NCBI RefSeq assembly: GCF_008364625.2
Contig: NZ_CP126604.1
Coordinates: forward strand, 4,464,001-4,528,000
From: Enterobacter dykesii
Lineage (GTDB): Bacteria > Pseudomonadota > Gammaproteobacteria > Enterobacterales > Enterobacteriaceae
DNA: 64,000 nt
Direction of reading: 5' to 3'
Shown here: piece after piece, positions 7,983 to 18,589 of the stretch
Numbering within the stretch: position 1 is the first letter of the stretch
How the letters are laid out: every line of letters begins with the position of its first letter
Program-made: the position numbers and the translations under genes
Notes under the pieces: generated by a model
What the model was told of the DNA's origin: nothing
The model's input: only the letters and a program-made list of their open reading frames with translations
Database searches by the model: none

Positions 7983-10900
7983 ATGCAGGTCAGCAGAAGG
8001 CAGTTCTTTAAGATCTGCGCTGGCGGTATGGCAGGCACCACGGCAGCGGCACTGGGCTTTGCGCCCGGCGTAGCGCTGGCGGAAACGCGGCAGTATAAAC
8101 TGCTGCGCACCCGTGAAACCCGTAATACCTGTACGTACTGCTCTGTCGGTTGCGGGCTGTTGATGTATAGCCTCGGCGACGGTGCTAAAAACGCCAAAGC
8201 GTCTATTTTCCATATCGAAGGCGACCCGGATCATCCGGTCAACCGCGGCGCATTGTGCCCGAAAGGGGCCGGTCTGGTGGACTTCATCCACTCCGAAAGC
8301 CGCCTCAAATTCCCTGAATATCGCGCGCCTGGCTCCGACAAATGGCAGCAAATTAGCTGGGAAGAAGCGTTCGACCGCATCGCAAAACACATTAAAGAAG
8401 ACCGCGATGCCAACTTTGTTGAGAAGAACGCCGACGGCGTCACGGTCAACCGCTGGCTCTCCACCGGGATGCTGTGTGCCTCTGCTTCCAGCAACGAAAC
8501 CGGTTATTTAACCCAGAAATTTACGCGTGCACTCGGTATGCTCGCGGTCGACAACCAGGCGCGTGTCTGACACGGACCAACGGTAGCAAGTCTTGCTCCA
8601 ACATTTGGTCGCGGTGCGATGACCAACCACTGGGTCGACATCAAAAACGCCAACCTCATTGTGGTGATGGGCGGTAACGCCGCTGAAGCGCACCCTGTCG
8701 GGTTCCGCTGGGCGATGGAAGCCAAAATCCACAACGGTGCGAAACTGATTGTGATCGATCCCCGCTTTACGCGAACTGCGTCAGTGGCGGATTTCTACAC
8801 CCCTATTCGTTCAGGTACTGACATCACTTTCCTGTCAGGCGTATTGCTGTACCTGATGACCAACGAAAAATATAACCGCGAATACACCGAAGCTTATACC
8901 AACGCCAGCCTGATCGTGCGTGAGGATTACCACTTCGAAGATGGCCTGTTCAGCGGTTACGACGCCGAAAAACGCAAATACGATAAAACCAGCTGGAACT
9001 ACGAGCTGGATGAGAAAGGCTTTGCGAAGCGCGATACCACTCTGCAACACCCGCGCTGCGTGTGGAACCTGCTGAAAGAGCACGTTTCCCGCTACACGCC
9101 GGAGGTGGTTGAAAACATCTGCGGTACGCCGAAGGCAGACTTCCTGAAGGTGTGCGAGCTTATCGCCGAAACCAGCGCGAAAGATAAAACCGCGTCGTTC
9201 CTGTACGCCCTCGGCTGGACGCAGCACTCCATCGGTGCGCAGAACATCCGTACCATGGCGATGGTTCAGCTCCTGCTCGGCAACATGGGGATGGCAGGCG
9301 GCGGCGTGAACGCCCTGCGCGGTCACTCCAACATTCAGGGTCTGACCGACCTCGGTCTGCTGTCTCAAAGCCTGCCGGGTTACATGACCCTGCCGAGCGA
9401 GAAACAGACCGACCTGCAAACCTACCTGACGGCCAGCACGCCTAAACCGCTGCTCGAAGGCCAGGTCAACTACTGGGGCAACTATCCGAAGTTCTTCGTC
9501 TCGATGATGAAAGCCTTCTTCGGGGACAAAGCGACGGCTGAAAACAGCTGGGGCTTTGACTGGCTGCCGAAGTGGGACAAAGGTTACGACGTTCTGCAGT
9601 ATTTCGAGATGATGCACCAGGGCAAAGTGAACGGCTATCTGTGCCAGGGCTTTAACCCGGTGGCCTCGTTCCCGAACAAGAACAAGGTTGTTGAGTCGCT
9701 GTCGAAACTGAAGTTCCTGGTGACGATTGACCCTCTCAATACCGAGACCTCGACCTTCTGGCAGAACCACGGTGAATCGAACGACGTCGATCCGTCGAAG
9801 ATTCAGACCGAAGTGTTCCGTCTGCCGTCGACCTGCTTCGCGGAAGAGAACGGTTCTATCGTCAACTCCGGACGCTGGCTGCAGTGGCACTGGAAAGGCG
9901 CTGACGCCCCGGGCATCGCCATGAACGACGGCGAGATCCTGGCCGGCATCTTCTTACGCCTGCGTAAGATGTATGCGGAAGAAGGCGGCGCGAACCCTGA
10001 GCCGGTGCTGAACATGACCTGGAACTACTCGACGCCGGAAAATCCAGCGCCGGAAGAAGTGGCGATGGAGAGCAACGGTAAGGCGCTGGCGGACGTTATC
10101 GATCCGGCCACCGGTACCGTGCTGGCGAAGAAAGGCGATCAGCTCAGCACCTTCGCGCACCTGCGCGATGACGGTACCACGTCAAGCGGTTGCTGGATCT
10201 TTGCCGGTAGCTGGACGCCGAAAGGCAACCAGATGGCCAACCGCGATAACGCCGACCCGTCGGGCCTGGGCAATACGCTGGGCTGGGCATGGGCGTGGCC
10301 GCTCAACCGCCGCATTCTCTATAACCGCGCATCCGCTGACCCGCAGGGCAACCCGTGGGATCCGAAGCGTCAGCTTCTGAAGTGGGACGGCGCGAAATGG
10401 GGCGGCGTGGATATTCCAGACTACAGCACTGCCGCACCGGGCAGCGACGTTGGGCCGTTTATCATGCAGCCTGAAGGGATGGGACGTCTGTTTGCTATCG
10501 ATAAGATGGCGGAAGGTCCGTTCCCGGAACACTACGAGCCGTTTGAGACGCCGCTGGGTACCAACCCGCTGCACCCGAACGTGGTCTCTAACCCGGCAGC
10601 CCGTATCTTCAAGGGCGATTTTGAAGCGCTGGGTAAAAAGGACAAGTTCCCGTACGTGGGCACCACCTACCGTCTGACCGAGCACTTCCACTACTGGACC
10701 AAGCACGCGCTGCTTAACGCCATCGCGCAGCCGGAACAGTTTGTGGAGATCGGCGAGAAGCTGGCGGGCAAGCTCGGCATTGCCCATGGCGATACCGTGA
10801 AGGTCTCCTCTAACCGTGGCTATATCAAGGCCAAGGCGGTGGTGACCAAGCGTATTCGCACGCTGAACGTTCACGGTCAGCAGGTGGATACCATCGGTAT

Positions 10901-11033
10901 TCCGATCCACTGGGGCTATGAGGGCGTGGCGAAGAAAGGGTTCATTGCGAATACCCTGACGCCGTTCGTCGGCGATGCGAACACGCAGACGCCGGAGTTT
11001 AAGGCCTTCCTCGTGAACGTGGAAAAGGTGTAA
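7983..11033 (+). CDS. fdoG: Formate dehydrogenase-O major subunit, selenocysteine-containing
   Basis: A 1016-residue catalytic subunit with an in-frame UGA at 8568-8570 read as selenocysteine 196. The frame is unbroken before and after, and the context (QARV-Sec-HGPTVASLA) matches E. coli FdoG/FdnG. It has an N-terminal Tat signal (SRRQFFK, about 33 residues), a [4Fe-4S] motif beginning NTCTYCSVGCGLLMYS, and bis-MGD molybdopterin domains. It oxidises formate at the periplasmic face and passes electrons through FdoH and FdoI to quinone. An AAGGAG ribosome site precedes the ATG. Length and position beside fdoHI-fdhE identify it as the O rather than the N isoenzyme. Confidence 0.97.
8568..8613 (+). 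promoter_or_regulatory. UGA selenocysteine codon with bacterial SECIS hairpin
   Basis: Directly after the UGA, gaccaa (8575-8580) pairs with ttggtc (8605-8610). An upper stem agca/tgct (8585-8588 with 8594-8597) closes a five-base loop AGTCT containing GU. Spacing and loop fit the SelB-binding element of E. coli formate dehydrogenase mRNAs. Confidence 0.88.
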
Positions 11034-11045
11034 CGGAGACGACTT

Positions 11046-11948
11046 ATGGCTTATCAATCTCAAGACATTATCCGTCGTTCCGCGACTAACGGTTTCACGC
11101 CCGCGCCTCAGGCGCGGGACCACCAGCAGGAAGTGGCGAAGCTTATCGACGTGACCACCTGTATCGGCTGTAAAGCCTGCCAGGTGGCCTGTTCTGAGTG
11201 GAACGACCTGCGTGACGAAGTGGGTCACAACGTCGGGGTGTACGACAACCCGGCGGACCTGACCGCCAAGTCCTGGACGGTGATGCGTTTCTCGGAAGTT
11301 GAGCAGAACGACAAGCTGGAATGGCTTATCCGCAAAGACGGCTGTATGCACTGTGCGGATCCTGGCTGCCTGAAAGCATGTCCGTCAGAAGGGGCTATCA
11401 TTCAGTATGCCAACGGTATCGTCGACTTCCAGTCCGAACAGTGCATCGGCTGCGGCTACTGCATCGCCGGCTGCCCGTTCGACGTGCCGCGCCTGAACCC
11501 GGAAGACAACCGCGTCTACAAATGCACGCTGTGCGTTGACCGCGTCACCGTCGGCCAGGAGCCAGCGTGCGTGAAGACCTGCCCAACCGGCGCAATCCAC
11601 TTTGGCTCCAAAGAGGATATGAAAACGCTGGCAGCAGAGCGCGTGGGCGAGCTGAAAACCCGTGGTTACGACAACGCGGGCCTGTACGATCCGGCCGGGG
11701 TTGGCGGCACGCACGTGATGTACGTGCTACACCACGCCGACAAGCCGAATCTGTATCACGGTCTGCCGGAGAACCCGGAAATCAGCGCCACCGTGAAGTT
11801 CTGGAAAGGTATCTGGAAACCGCTGGCAGCGGTCGGTTTTGCTGCCACCTTCGCAGCGAGCATCTTCCACTACGTCGGCGTCGGTCCGAACCGCGCGGAA
11901 GAGGAAGACGACAACCTGCATGAAGAGAAAGACGAGGTGCGCAAATGA
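11046..11948 (+). CDS. fdoH: Formate dehydrogenase-O iron-sulfur subunit
   Basis: A 300-residue beta subunit carrying four [4Fe-4S] clusters. Cysteine clusters are seen at [36 protein letters not shown] and CTLCVDRV...CVKTCPTG. A single C-terminal membrane helix (about 255-280, [17 protein letters not shown]) anchors it, with the clusters in the periplasm as in FdnH. It relays electrons from FdoG to the cytochrome subunit. It starts 12 bp after fdoG, and its last four bases (ATGA) overlap fdoI. Confidence 0.97.
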   Translation: MAYQSQDIIRRSATNGFTPAPQARDHQQEVAKLIDVTTCIGCKACQVACSEWNDLRDEVGHNVGVYDNPADLTAKSWTVMRFSEVEQNDKLEWLIRKDGCMHCADPGCLKACPSEGAIIQYANGIVDFQSEQCIGCGYCIAGCPFDVPRLNPEDNRVYKCTLCVDRVTVGQEPACVKTCPTGAIHFGSKEDMKTLAAERVGELKTRGYDNAGLYDPAGVGGTHVMYVLHHADKPNLYHGLPENPEISATVKFWKGIWKPLAAVGFAATFAASIFHYVGVGPNRAEEEDDNLHEEKDEVRK

Positions 11949-12580
11949 GAAAACGTGACACCATCGTGCGCTACACCGCGCCGGAACGCATCAACCACTG
12001 GGTCACCGCCTTCTGCTTCATGCTGGCGGCGATAAGCGGGCTGGGGTTCTTCTTCCCGTCCTTCAACTGGCTGATGCAGATCATGGGGACACCACAGCTG
12101 GCGCGCATCCTGCACCCGTTTGTGGGCGTCATCATGTTCGCGTCGTTCATCATCATGTTTTTCCGCTACTGGCACCATAACCTAATCAATCGGGATGATA
12201 TCTTTTGGGCGAAGAATATTCGTAAGATCGTCGTCAACGAGGAAGTGGGTGATACCGGGCGTTATAACTTCGGCCAGAAATGCGTATTCTGGGCGGCGAT
12301 TATCTTCCTGGTCCTGTTGCTGGTGAGCGGCGTGATCATCTGGCGTCCGTACTTTGCGCCTGCTTTCTCAATCCCGGTGATCCGATTCGCGCTGATGCTG
12401 CATTCATTTGCCGCAGTGGCGTTAATTGTGGTTATCATGGTGCATATCTACGCCGCCCTTTGGGTGAAAGGCACCATTACCGCGATGGTGGAAGGATGGG
12501 TAACCAGCACGTGGGCGAAGAAACATCACCCGCGCTGGTACCGTGAAGTCCGCCAGAAACAGGAAAAGTCATCTGAATGA
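11945..12580 (+). CDS. fdoI: Formate dehydrogenase-O cytochrome b556 subunit
   Basis: A 211-residue integral membrane protein with four predicted helices and the conserved histidines that ligate two haem b groups (for example [39 protein letters not shown]). It carries electrons from FdoH to menaquinone or ubiquinone. It overlaps fdoH and fdhE by four bases at each end (ATGA), indicating tight translational coupling. Confidence 0.96.
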   Translation: MRKRDTIVRYTAPERINHWVTAFCFMLAAISGLGFFFPSFNWLMQIMGTPQLARILHPFVGVIMFASFIIMFFRYWHHNLINRDDIFWAKNIRKIVVNEEVGDTGRYNFGQKCVFWAAIIFLVLLLVSGVIIWRPYFAPAFSIPVIRFALMLHSFAAVALIVVIMVHIYAALWVKGTITAMVEGWVTSTWAKKHHPRWYREVRQKQEKSSE

Positions 12581-13506
12581 GTATTCGCATAATCCCGCAA
12601 GATGAGCTGGGGTCGAGCGAGAAACGCACGGCGGATTATATTCCGCCGTTGTTATTCCCCAGACTCAAGAACCTCTACAACCGCCGCGCAGAGCGTCTGC
12701 GCGAGCTGGCAGAGAACAACCCGCTGGGCGATTTTCTGCGCTTTGCCGCGCTGGTTGCCCACGCGCAGGAAGTGGTGCTGTACGACCACCCGCTGCAAAT
12801 GGATCTGACCGCGCGCATCAAAGAAGCCAACGCGCAGGGCAAGCCGCCGCTGGACATTCACGTCCTGCCGCGCGACAAGCACTGGCAAAAGCTGCTGCAT
12901 TCGCTCATTGCAGAGCTGAAGCCAGAGATGAGCGGCACCGCGCTGGCGGTCATTGAGAATCTGGAAAAAGCCTCTGACCTGGAACTGGAAGAGATGGCGA
13001 GCGCGCTGTTTGCCTCCGACTTCTCGCTGGTGAGCAGCGATAAAGCGCCGTTTATCTGGGCTGCGCTGTCGCTCTACTGGGCGCAAATGGCAAGCCTGAT
13101 CCCCGGCAAAGCCCGCGCCGAATACGGCGAGGCGCGCCAGTTCTGCCCGGTCTGCGGCTCCATGCCGGTCTCCAGCATGGTGCAAATCGGCACCACGCAG
13201 GGGCTGCGCTACCTGCACTGCAACCTGTGTGAAACCGAGTGGCACGTGGTGCGCATCAAGTGCAGCAACTGCGAGCAGACCCGCGATCTGAACTACTGGT
13301 CGCTGGAAAATGAAGAAGCGGCAGTGAAAGCCGAAAGCTGCGGCGACTGCGGCACTTACCTGAAGATTCTGTATCAGGAAAAAGACCCGAAAGTCGAAGC
13401 CGTGGCAGACGATCTCGCCTCGCTGATTCTGGACGCGAAGATGGAGCAGGAGGGCTTTGCCCGCAGCTCGATCAACCCGTTCCTGTTCCCGGGTGAAGGG
13501 GAGTAA
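12577..13506 (+). CDS. fdhE: Formate dehydrogenase accessory protein FdhE
   Basis: A 309-residue cytoplasmic maturation factor, the same length as in E. coli. The C-terminal half has four CxxC metal-binding motifs (FCPVCG, HCNLCE, KCSNCE, SCGDCG) typical of its rubredoxin-like iron sites. FdhE is needed for activity of the respiratory, Tat-exported formate dehydrogenases and is thought to act before export. It is the last gene of fdoGHI-fdhE; a REP sequence follows within 15 bp. Confidence 0.96.
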   Translation: MSIRIIPQDELGSSEKRTADYIPPLLFPRLKNLYNRRAERLRELAENNPLGDFLRFAALVAHAQEVVLYDHPLQMDLTARIKEANAQGKPPLDIHVLPRDKHWQKLLHSLIAELKPEMSGTALAVIENLEKASDLELEEMASALFASDFSLVSSDKAPFIWAALSLYWAQMASLIPGKARAEYGEARQFCPVCGSMPVSSMVQIGTTQGLRYLHCNLCETEWHVVRIKCSNCEQTRDLNYWSLENEEAAVKAESCGDCGTYLKILYQEKDPKVEAVADDLASLILDAKMEQEGFARSSINPFLFPGEGE

Positions 13507-13520
13507 TCTCCTGTGAGAGT

Positions 13521-13550
13521 GCCGGGCGGCGCAAGCTTGCCCGGCCTACA
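13521..13550. repeat. REP element after fdhE
   Basis: The palindromic unit gccgggcggcgcaagcttgc followed by ccggcctaca is a REP of the same type as those near 29.7, 40.7, 54.3 and 63.8 kb. Its right end overlaps the last bases, including the stop, of the convergent PIN toxin gene. Confidence 0.8.
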
Positions 13551-13917
13551 GCTGGTAAGGTGAAACGACTTCAGTAATGCCCGAAAAGTCTTTCGTGTTT
13601 CGAGAAATCAACGGACAATTTCTGCTCTGAGCTGTGGCCAGAATGATAGCATCAGGCAGTTTCATTCCATGCTTCTCGCGCAGAATTACACTTCTTTCAG
13701 CGATATCTCGGGTGATATCAATAATCTCAAATACGCCCATCACTGTCGCAGTTTTCGCTTCGTGACCATGTTTGCGGGCCCCCACCATGACTTCCATCCA
13801 TGTGATCAGGCTAATGGCTCGATGCGAAGCCGTGCGATCAATTGCATCCGCAGCCTCAACGCGATTATTAAAAAGATCAATGAGTATATTGGTATCGAAC
13901 ACCGCCATGTGTTCCAT
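13546..13917 (-). CDS. PIN-domain toxin (VapC-like ribonuclease)
   Basis: A 123-residue single-domain PIN protein. The four acidic residues expected in the active site are visible: D in VFDTNILIDLF, E in SLITWMEVMVG, D in GMKLPDAIILATA, and D in SRNTKDF. It is inferred to be an endoribonuclease toxin held inactive by the RHH protein encoded just upstream. The start is the ATG at 13915-13917, two bases after the antitoxin stop, behind AGGAG; a GTG three codons earlier overlaps the antitoxin stop. The RNA target is unknown. The stop codon lies inside a REP element. Confidence 0.85.
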   Translation of the reverse strand: MEHMAVFDTNILIDLFNNRVEAADAIDRTASHRAISLITWMEVMVGARKHGHEAKTATVMGVFEIIDITRDIAERSVILREKHGMKLPDAIILATAQSRNCPLISRNTKDFSGITEVVSPYQL

Positions 13918-13919
13918 GA

Positions 13920-14162
13920 TTACCACTCCTCACGCAGCTTGCGTTCATACTCAACCCCATCTTCCTGCTGGTTTCCCCACAAGCCAAGCGCATCGCGGAT
14001 AACCGATGAACTCTGCTGGTCGAGATATTGCTCAATGGCTTCCCGAAGCAATTCGGCACGAGGCCGGTTACGCAGCTGCTTCAGATTATCCAGTCGTTGA
14101 ATTACGTCATCAGACAAATCGATCAGAATTCTGCCCATATCAAAATCCGCGGAAAGACTCAT
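13920..14162 (-). CDS. Ribbon-helix-helix antitoxin of the PIN toxin
   Basis: An 80-residue protein whose N-terminal part (GRILIDLSDDVIQRLDNLKQ, then RNRPRAELLREAI) has the RHH/CopG pattern. The charged C-terminal tail would wrap the toxin. The start is the ATG at 14160-14162 with an AAGGTGA ribosome site. Two direct copies of GGTGATAT lie over the ribosome site and just upstream, consistent with autorepression. In E. coli the corresponding spot between fdhE and fabY holds yiiF/yiiE instead. The pair is a type II toxin-antitoxin system of VapBC or FitAB character; the exact subclass is unresolved. Confidence 0.83.
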   Translation of the reverse strand: MSLSADFDMGRILIDLSDDVIQRLDNLKQLRNRPRAELLREAIEQYLDQQSSSVIRDALGLWGNQQEDGVEYERKLREEW

Positions 14163-14183
14163 ATATCACCTTAGTATATCACC
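14163..14183. promoter_or_regulatory. Direct repeat at the antitoxin promoter
   Basis: On the plus strand atatcacc (14163-14170) is repeated after five bases at 14176-14183. The 13-bp period fits two RHH dimers binding side by side; the proximal copy includes the antitoxin ribosome site. Confidence 0.6.
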
Positions 14184-14360
14184 ATTGTCTATTTTCAAGG
14201 CAACATACACTTTCTCTCTGTAGGGTTAAAGTCCCAGCCAATAGTTTGCCTTCCATTTGCGAGGCGCTTTCCAGATTGTTGTCCTCAACAATATTCTTGT
14301 TTTCTTTTGAATCAAACCAGGCTATAAAACTGTTCATCCATACAGTAAAAGGGAATTTTC

Positions 14361-15281
14361 ATGGCGCTGGAACAGGGTATTGCACAGCTGGTTCAGGGGT
14401 TTATCGCTGCAGGTAGGCCCTGGTCACGTCGCCAGAGCATTGAGGTGCGACGAGCAGGCTATATTGCCAGCACGGGGCTTGCCGGGGAGACCGAAACGCG
14501 CGTACAGATAGAGACGCTTGTTCTTGAGGGTCTAACCATTCGGTTATATTCACCTCTCAATGCGCCTGAACTATTGCCTGCAGCCATCTACTACCACGGC
14601 GGATGCTTTATCAGCGGCGGCTTTGATACCCATGACAATCAACTTCGACAGTTAGCCTGCTACGGCAATTGCCGGATGATTGCGATTCAGTACAGGCTGG
14701 CGCCGGAGCATACTTTCCCCGCCGCACATGACGATGCGGAAAGAGGTGCAGATCTGGTCTGGCAATATGCGGAAAAACTGGGCGTGGATAAAAACCGGAT
14801 CACCCTTTGCGGAGACAGCGCGGGGGGACATCTTGCGCTGGTAACGTCATTGCGGCTCAACGCGAAAGGGCGATGGAAACCTGCACAGCTTATTCTTATC
14901 TACCCCATGCTCGACGCCACCGCCAGTTTTGAAAGCTATGCCCTCAATGGCACGGATTACATTATCACCCGCGATACCCTGCTCAGCGGATATGAAATGT
15001 ACCTCGCCGACACCGACCGCCAGCACCCCGAAGCGAGCCCGCTGTGGCGCGATGATTTTTACGGTCTTCCGCCTGTGCACATTATTACCGCAGAGTACGA
15101 TCCGCTCTGCGATGAGGGCGAAATGTTGTTCCAGCATCTGACGGAGCAGGGTGTGAAGTGTACCGCTCAGCGCTGGCTGGGCGTCATCCATGGCTTCTTT
15201 CAGCTTGGCGGGGTTAGCCAGTCAGCGCGAGACGTTGTGCGGGATGTCGCCGGGCGGATTCAGCACGCCCGGGGAGCGTGA
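14361..15281 (+). CDS. Alpha/beta hydrolase, HSL-type esterase
   Basis: A 306-residue cytoplasmic protein of the hormone-sensitive lipase/acetyl esterase family. The oxyanion motif is YYHGGCFISGG (HGGC instead of the usual HGGG). The nucleophile elbow is CGDSAGGH, and the triad is completed by Asp in ITAEYDPLCDEG and His in VIHGFFQLGG. It probably cleaves short-chain acyl esters; the natural substrate is unknown. An AGGGAA ribosome site precedes the ATG. It is a single gene, convergent with fabY across eight bases. Confidence 0.85.
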   Translation: MALEQGIAQLVQGFIAAGRPWSRRQSIEVRRAGYIASTGLAGETETRVQIETLVLEGLTIRLYSPLNAPELLPAAIYYHGGCFISGGFDTHDNQLRQLACYGNCRMIAIQYRLAPEHTFPAAHDDAERGADLVWQYAEKLGVDKNRITLCGDSAGGHLALVTSLRLNAKGRWKPAQLILIYPMLDATASFESYALNGTDYIITRDTLLSGYEMYLADTDRQHPEASPLWRDDFYGLPPVHIITAEYDPLCDEGEMLFQHLTEQGVKCTAQRWLGVIHGFFQLGGVSQSARDVVRDVAGRIQHARGA

Positions 15282-15289
15282 ACAGGAGA

Positions 15290-16279
15290 TTATTCCTCCT
15301 CGTTCCCACCCTCTTCATACGCGCCGAAGGGCTTCACTGGCAGAACAATGTAGGTACCTTCAAACACCGCGCCCGCCGTTTCATCGCCAAACAGCTCAAC
15401 CTGCATCTGTACGCGCGCTTTGCGGCCTCGCGCCAGACGGTCAAGATCGCCACCCAGTGCACCGAGATCGGCCACCGCGCTCGGCTTGCCGCTGATGGGG
15501 GCGCTGTAGCGAATATGTGCATCAGCAAGAATAATGGTGCCGCCCAGGTGACGCTCGCGCAGCATGAGCCAGATCAGCCCCCAGCCAGTGAGCGTAGCCA
15601 GTGAGAACAGGCTGCCTGCAAACAGGGTGTGATGTGGATTTTGGTTGCCGGTTTCCGGCATGGTGGTAATGAATTTCTGCCCGGTGTACTGCTGAATGCG
15701 CACGCCCATTTTTTCACTGAGCGGAATGTGCTCATACCACGCCTGCTGCAGCTGACCGCACCAGTCCGCACGATGCAGAATGTCATCCAGCGTGGCAATG
15801 GGTTTAATCATCAAAAAGTGGCGAATCGGCGTGGTCTGCGGGGCGGTAATTTCGCCCTGGTTAACAAAACCGAGCTTGGCAAAGAACTCGACGGCGTCTT
15901 CACGGGCGCTACAGGTGACGCGCTTAACGCCTTCCTGACGGGCGACGGACTCCAGCGTCATCGCCATCAGGGTGCCGAGCCCTTTATCCTGCACTGACGG
16001 GTGAACCGCCATAAAGCGAATAGAGGCTTCATTGTCGGCATTGATATACAGTCGCCCAACGGCGACGAGGTTACCCTCTTCATCCACCACCATTTGATGG
16101 TGCGCCATTGCGTCCCAGGCGTCGCGTTCAGACCCTTTTGGTTGATGTAATGGCTTGCGCAGCATTTCCCAGCGGAACTGGTAATAAGCGTCTAACTCTT
16201 CTTCCGTTTGCGGTACTCTAAGGTGATACATAGCTGTACTCTCTCTGGTTACCCGCGGCCACGCCGCCAGTTGGCTCAT
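15290..16279 (-). CDS. fabY: GNAT / hot-dog fusion protein FabY (YiiD; malonyl-ACP decarboxylase MadA)
   Basis: A 329-residue two-domain protein, as in E. coli. Residues 17-150 form a GNAT acetyltransferase fold ([20 protein letters not shown]). The C-terminal half is the YiiD hot-dog (thioesterase-like) domain with [10 protein letters not shown]. Published work on E. coli YiiD reports malonyl-ACP decarboxylation that supplies acetyl-ACP to prime fatty acid synthesis. I choose the ATG at 16277-16279 (MSQLAAWP) because it overlaps the dtd stop as ATGA and gives the E. coli length; the ATG 16 codons later (MYHLRV) is possible. Last gene of yihX-yihY-dtd-fabY. Confidence 0.93.
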   Translation of the reverse strand: MSQLAAWPRVTRESTAMYHLRVPQTEEELDAYYQFRWEMLRKPLHQPKGSERDAWDAMAHHQMVVDEEGNLVAVGRLYINADNEASIRFMAVHPSVQDKGLGTLMAMTLESVARQEGVKRVTCSAREDAVEFFAKLGFVNQGEITAPQTTPIRHFLMIKPIATLDDILHRADWCGQLQQAWYEHIPLSEKMGVRIQQYTGQKFITTMPETGNQNPHHTLFAGSLFSLATLTGWGLIWLMLRERHLGGTIILADAHIRYSAPISGKPSAVADLGALGGDLDRLARGRKARVQMQVELFGDETAGAVFEGTYIVLPVKPFGAYEEGGNEEE

Positions 16280-16713
16280 ACCTGGAGCCAGAATGTGACG
16301 GGGCCATCGTTCACCAGCGACACCTGCATATCTGCAGCGAATCGTCCGGTTTGCGTATTCATTTCCTGCTGGCGACAACGCTCAACAAAGTACTCGTAAA
16401 GTGCTTCTGCACGATCCGGCGCGGCGCCTTTGGAGAAGCTCGGACGCATGCCGCGCTCGGTATCCGCAGCCAGCGTAAACTGGGAAACCACCAGCACGCT
16501 GCCGCCCGCCTGCTGGACGTTCAGGTTCATCTTGCCTTCCGCATCGCTGAAAATACGGTAGCCCAGCACGCGCTCACACAAGCGGTTGGCTTTTTGTTCG
16601 TCGTCATCCTTTTCGACACCTAACAACACCAAAAGTCCTGGGCCAATTTCACCCGTCACCTCTCCCTCCACGGTGACGCTGGCACGGGTTACGCGCTGTA
16701 TCAATGCAATCAT
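16276..16713 (-). CDS. dtd: D-aminoacyl-tRNA deacylase
   Basis: A 145-residue cytoplasmic enzyme that removes D-amino acids (and glycine from mischarged tRNA-Ala), acting as a chiral proofreader. The diagnostic motifs SQFTLAADT and [11 protein letters not shown] are present; the latter holds the cross-subunit Gly-cisPro motif. It overlaps both neighbours by four bases (ATGA at each end), giving a tightly coupled operon. Confidence 0.96.
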   Translation of the reverse strand: MIALIQRVTRASVTVEGEVTGEIGPGLLVLLGVEKDDDEQKANRLCERVLGYRIFSDAEGKMNLNVQQAGGSVLVVSQFTLAADTERGMRPSFSKGAAPDRAEALYEYFVERCRQQEMNTQTGRFAADMQVSLVNDGPVTFWLQV

Positions 16714-17591
16714 GGTTGGTCTGCTTCTTGTTGTTTTTCAGCTTCTGCTGCTTTTTTGAGTTCGCGGTATACGCCGAGAGTGACAGTTATTTCCGCACCA
16801 AGCAAGACGATACACCAGGTCCAGTAGACCCAGACAAACAAAATGGGGATCACCGCCAGCACGCCGTAAATCAGTTGATAGGACGGAAACATGGTGATAT
16901 AGAGGGCAAACCCTTTTTTACCGAGCTCAAAAAGCAACGCCGCCACCAGCGCCCCCACAACCGCATCACGGTTAGGCACGCGCGTGGTCGGCACCACGCT
17001 ATAGAGCAGCCAGAACGAGAGCCATGACAGGATCAGCGGAAAAATGCGAAGCACATTATCAATCACGCCGTTTAAATCGCTCGCCCAGCGCAGAGAAAGA
17101 AGATAGGAACTGATCGCCAGGCTAGCCCCCGCCAGCAGTGGACCGAGGGTCAAAATCATCCAGTACACGGCAAAGGAGTAAACCTTAGGACGGATTTTTT
17201 TGCTTCGCCAGATGGTGTTGAGGGCACTGTCGATGGAATACATCAAAAGCAGCGCCGTGACGATGAGGCCGCAGGCACCCACTGCTGTCATCTTGCTGGA
17301 GTTGGCGACAAACTGCTCAATATAGTTCTGGATGACATCCCCGGTTGCAGGAATGAAATTCGCGAAGACAAAATGGCGAAGCTGCAGGCTGACGTCCGCA
17401 AACATCGGAAACGCGGAAAACAGGGCAAAGATGACCGCCACCAGCGGTACCAATGAGAGCAGCGACACGTAGGCGAGGTTACCCGCCAGCGTGGTCATAT
17501 TGTCCTCATCAATCCGGTGCCAGAGCAGTTTCAGCCAGGCCCTCAGGGGGCGAGTATGGTGCGTGGCTTTTTGATGAACGGTTTTTAGCAT
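16710..17591 (-). CDS. yihY: Inner-membrane protein YihY (UPF0761 / virulence factor BrkB family)
   Basis: A 293-residue polytopic membrane protein with about six helices. It has the family signature [20 protein letters not shown] near residue 30. It was once annotated as RNase BN, an activity later assigned elsewhere; its real function is not established. It overlaps yihX by seven bases and dtd by four. Confidence 0.93.
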   Translation of the reverse strand: MLKTVHQKATHHTRPLRAWLKLLWHRIDEDNMTTLAGNLAYVSLLSLVPLVAVIFALFSAFPMFADVSLQLRHFVFANFIPATGDVIQNYIEQFVANSSKMTAVGACGLIVTALLLMYSIDSALNTIWRSKKIRPKVYSFAVYWMILTLGPLLAGASLAISSYLLSLRWASDLNGVIDNVLRIFPLILSWLSFWLLYSVVPTTRVPNRDAVVGALVAALLFELGKKGFALYITMFPSYQLIYGVLAVIPILFVWVYWTWCIVLLGAEITVTLGVYRELKKAAEAEKQQEADQP

Positions 17592-18184
17592 AGCTGCTTC
17601 GCAAAGTAGTCAGGTATCGTCTCTTTTCCGGTCACCAGAATTGACGTAATACCCAACTGGTTAGCTCCCTCTATATTATCGGCGTTGTCATCGAAAAAGA
17701 CCGCATCGGCCGCGGTGAATCCTTCTGACTGCAGAACAGCCTGATAAATTCGCGCTTCAGGCTTACGCATCCCCATCTCCTGCGAGAGGTAGATCTTATC
17801 CGCCGCCGCCTTAACTTCAGGGTATTCTTCAGGCCAGAATGTGGTGTGCAGACGGTTGGTATTTGATAGCACAACGACCCGATGGCCCTGCTCGCGCAGT
17901 TTGTGCATGATGTCGATCACCTCAGGGCGAACCGCCACAAATACCGCCTGCCAGCCGTGGGAAAACTGCTCGTAGCTTAACGAAAGCCCCATCTCCTGGC
18001 AGAAACGTTCAGCAAACTCTTCATCGCTGATTTCGCCGCGTTCATGCTGGTGAAAAGTCTCGCCCATCGCGAAATTCTGCTTTAAGGTCGCCAGCGGCAC
18101 GCGGCTAAAATCGCTCCATGCACCCAACACGCGATTAAAATCGATATCGACGATGACGTTTCCTAAATCAAAGATATAAAGCAT
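17585..18184 (-). CDS. yihX: Alpha-D-glucose-1-phosphate phosphatase YihX (HAD family)
   Basis: A 199-residue HAD hydrolase. Motif I is [12 protein letters not shown], motif II LSNTNR, the conserved lysine is in [11 protein letters not shown], and motif III is [11 protein letters not shown]. The E. coli enzyme releases glucose from glucose-1-phosphate derived from glycogen. It is the first gene of the operon on the minus strand; the promoter must lie in the AT-rich region beyond 18184. Confidence 0.93.
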   Translation of the reverse strand: MLYIFDLGNVIVDIDFNRVLGAWSDFSRVPLATLKQNFAMGETFHQHERGEISDEEFAERFCQEMGLSLSYEQFSHGWQAVFVAVRPEVIDIMHKLREQGHRVVVLSNTNRLHTTFWPEEYPEVKAAADKIYLSQEMGMRKPEARIYQAVLQSEGFTAADAVFFDDNADNIEGANQLGITSILVTGKETIPDYFAKQLC

Positions 18185-18589
18185 GTTTATCTCCTGCTCG
18201 CCGTGGAGAGGTAACTGTAGCGGGAAAGATAAAGTTTAGCTATGCACGAGATTCAGCTTAGAGGGAGCAGTATGAAGAACAAAAATTTAGCCAGGAAGAT
18301 GATATTGGCTTTTGGGCGATAGGCAGGGATAAGTTTTATTTAAGTTCGACTTTGCGAAGATATAGGTTTTAGTTCATTCTGCAAAAAACTATCGAAAAAC
18401 GCTTCCGTATAATTTTTTCTCATCACCATATTCCCCCATTTTTGCCATGGCAATCCCATTTCGCGCGGCTTTGCTCGAAATCGCAACAAGCTTACTTTAC
18501 TTAAATTTACATTTTGATACAAACACTCTATTTATCTTCTTTTTTATAATGATAAGTTTACATTACTTTACACATGGAGCTGCACTTTC
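18185..18589. other. AT-rich intergenic junction before the microcin island
   Basis: This 405-bp stretch marks the change from ordinary enterobacterial sequence to the AT-rich island. A 16-codon reading frame (ATG at 18271, after gaggga) ends at a TAG and may be a leftover gene start. A 60-codon frame on the minus strand (18522-18340) has only a TTG start and no recognised homology. TATAAT at 18545-18550 could be the -10 box of the island operon, but no good -35 is seen at the expected distance. Confidence 0.5.

Noticed and set aside
8571..8618. Apparent frameshift or pseudogene in fdoG
   Set aside because: The frame is continuous; the only interruption is the UGA selenocysteine codon with its SECIS hairpin.
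8835..9890. A long open frame antisense to fdoG
   Set aside because: Shadow of a GC-rich coding region; no domain and no start signal.
18340..18522. A 60-codon minus-strand frame beside the microcin island
   Set aside because: Only a TTG start, no ribosome site and no membrane helix as expected for an immunity protein; kept as a question in the findings but not called as a gene.
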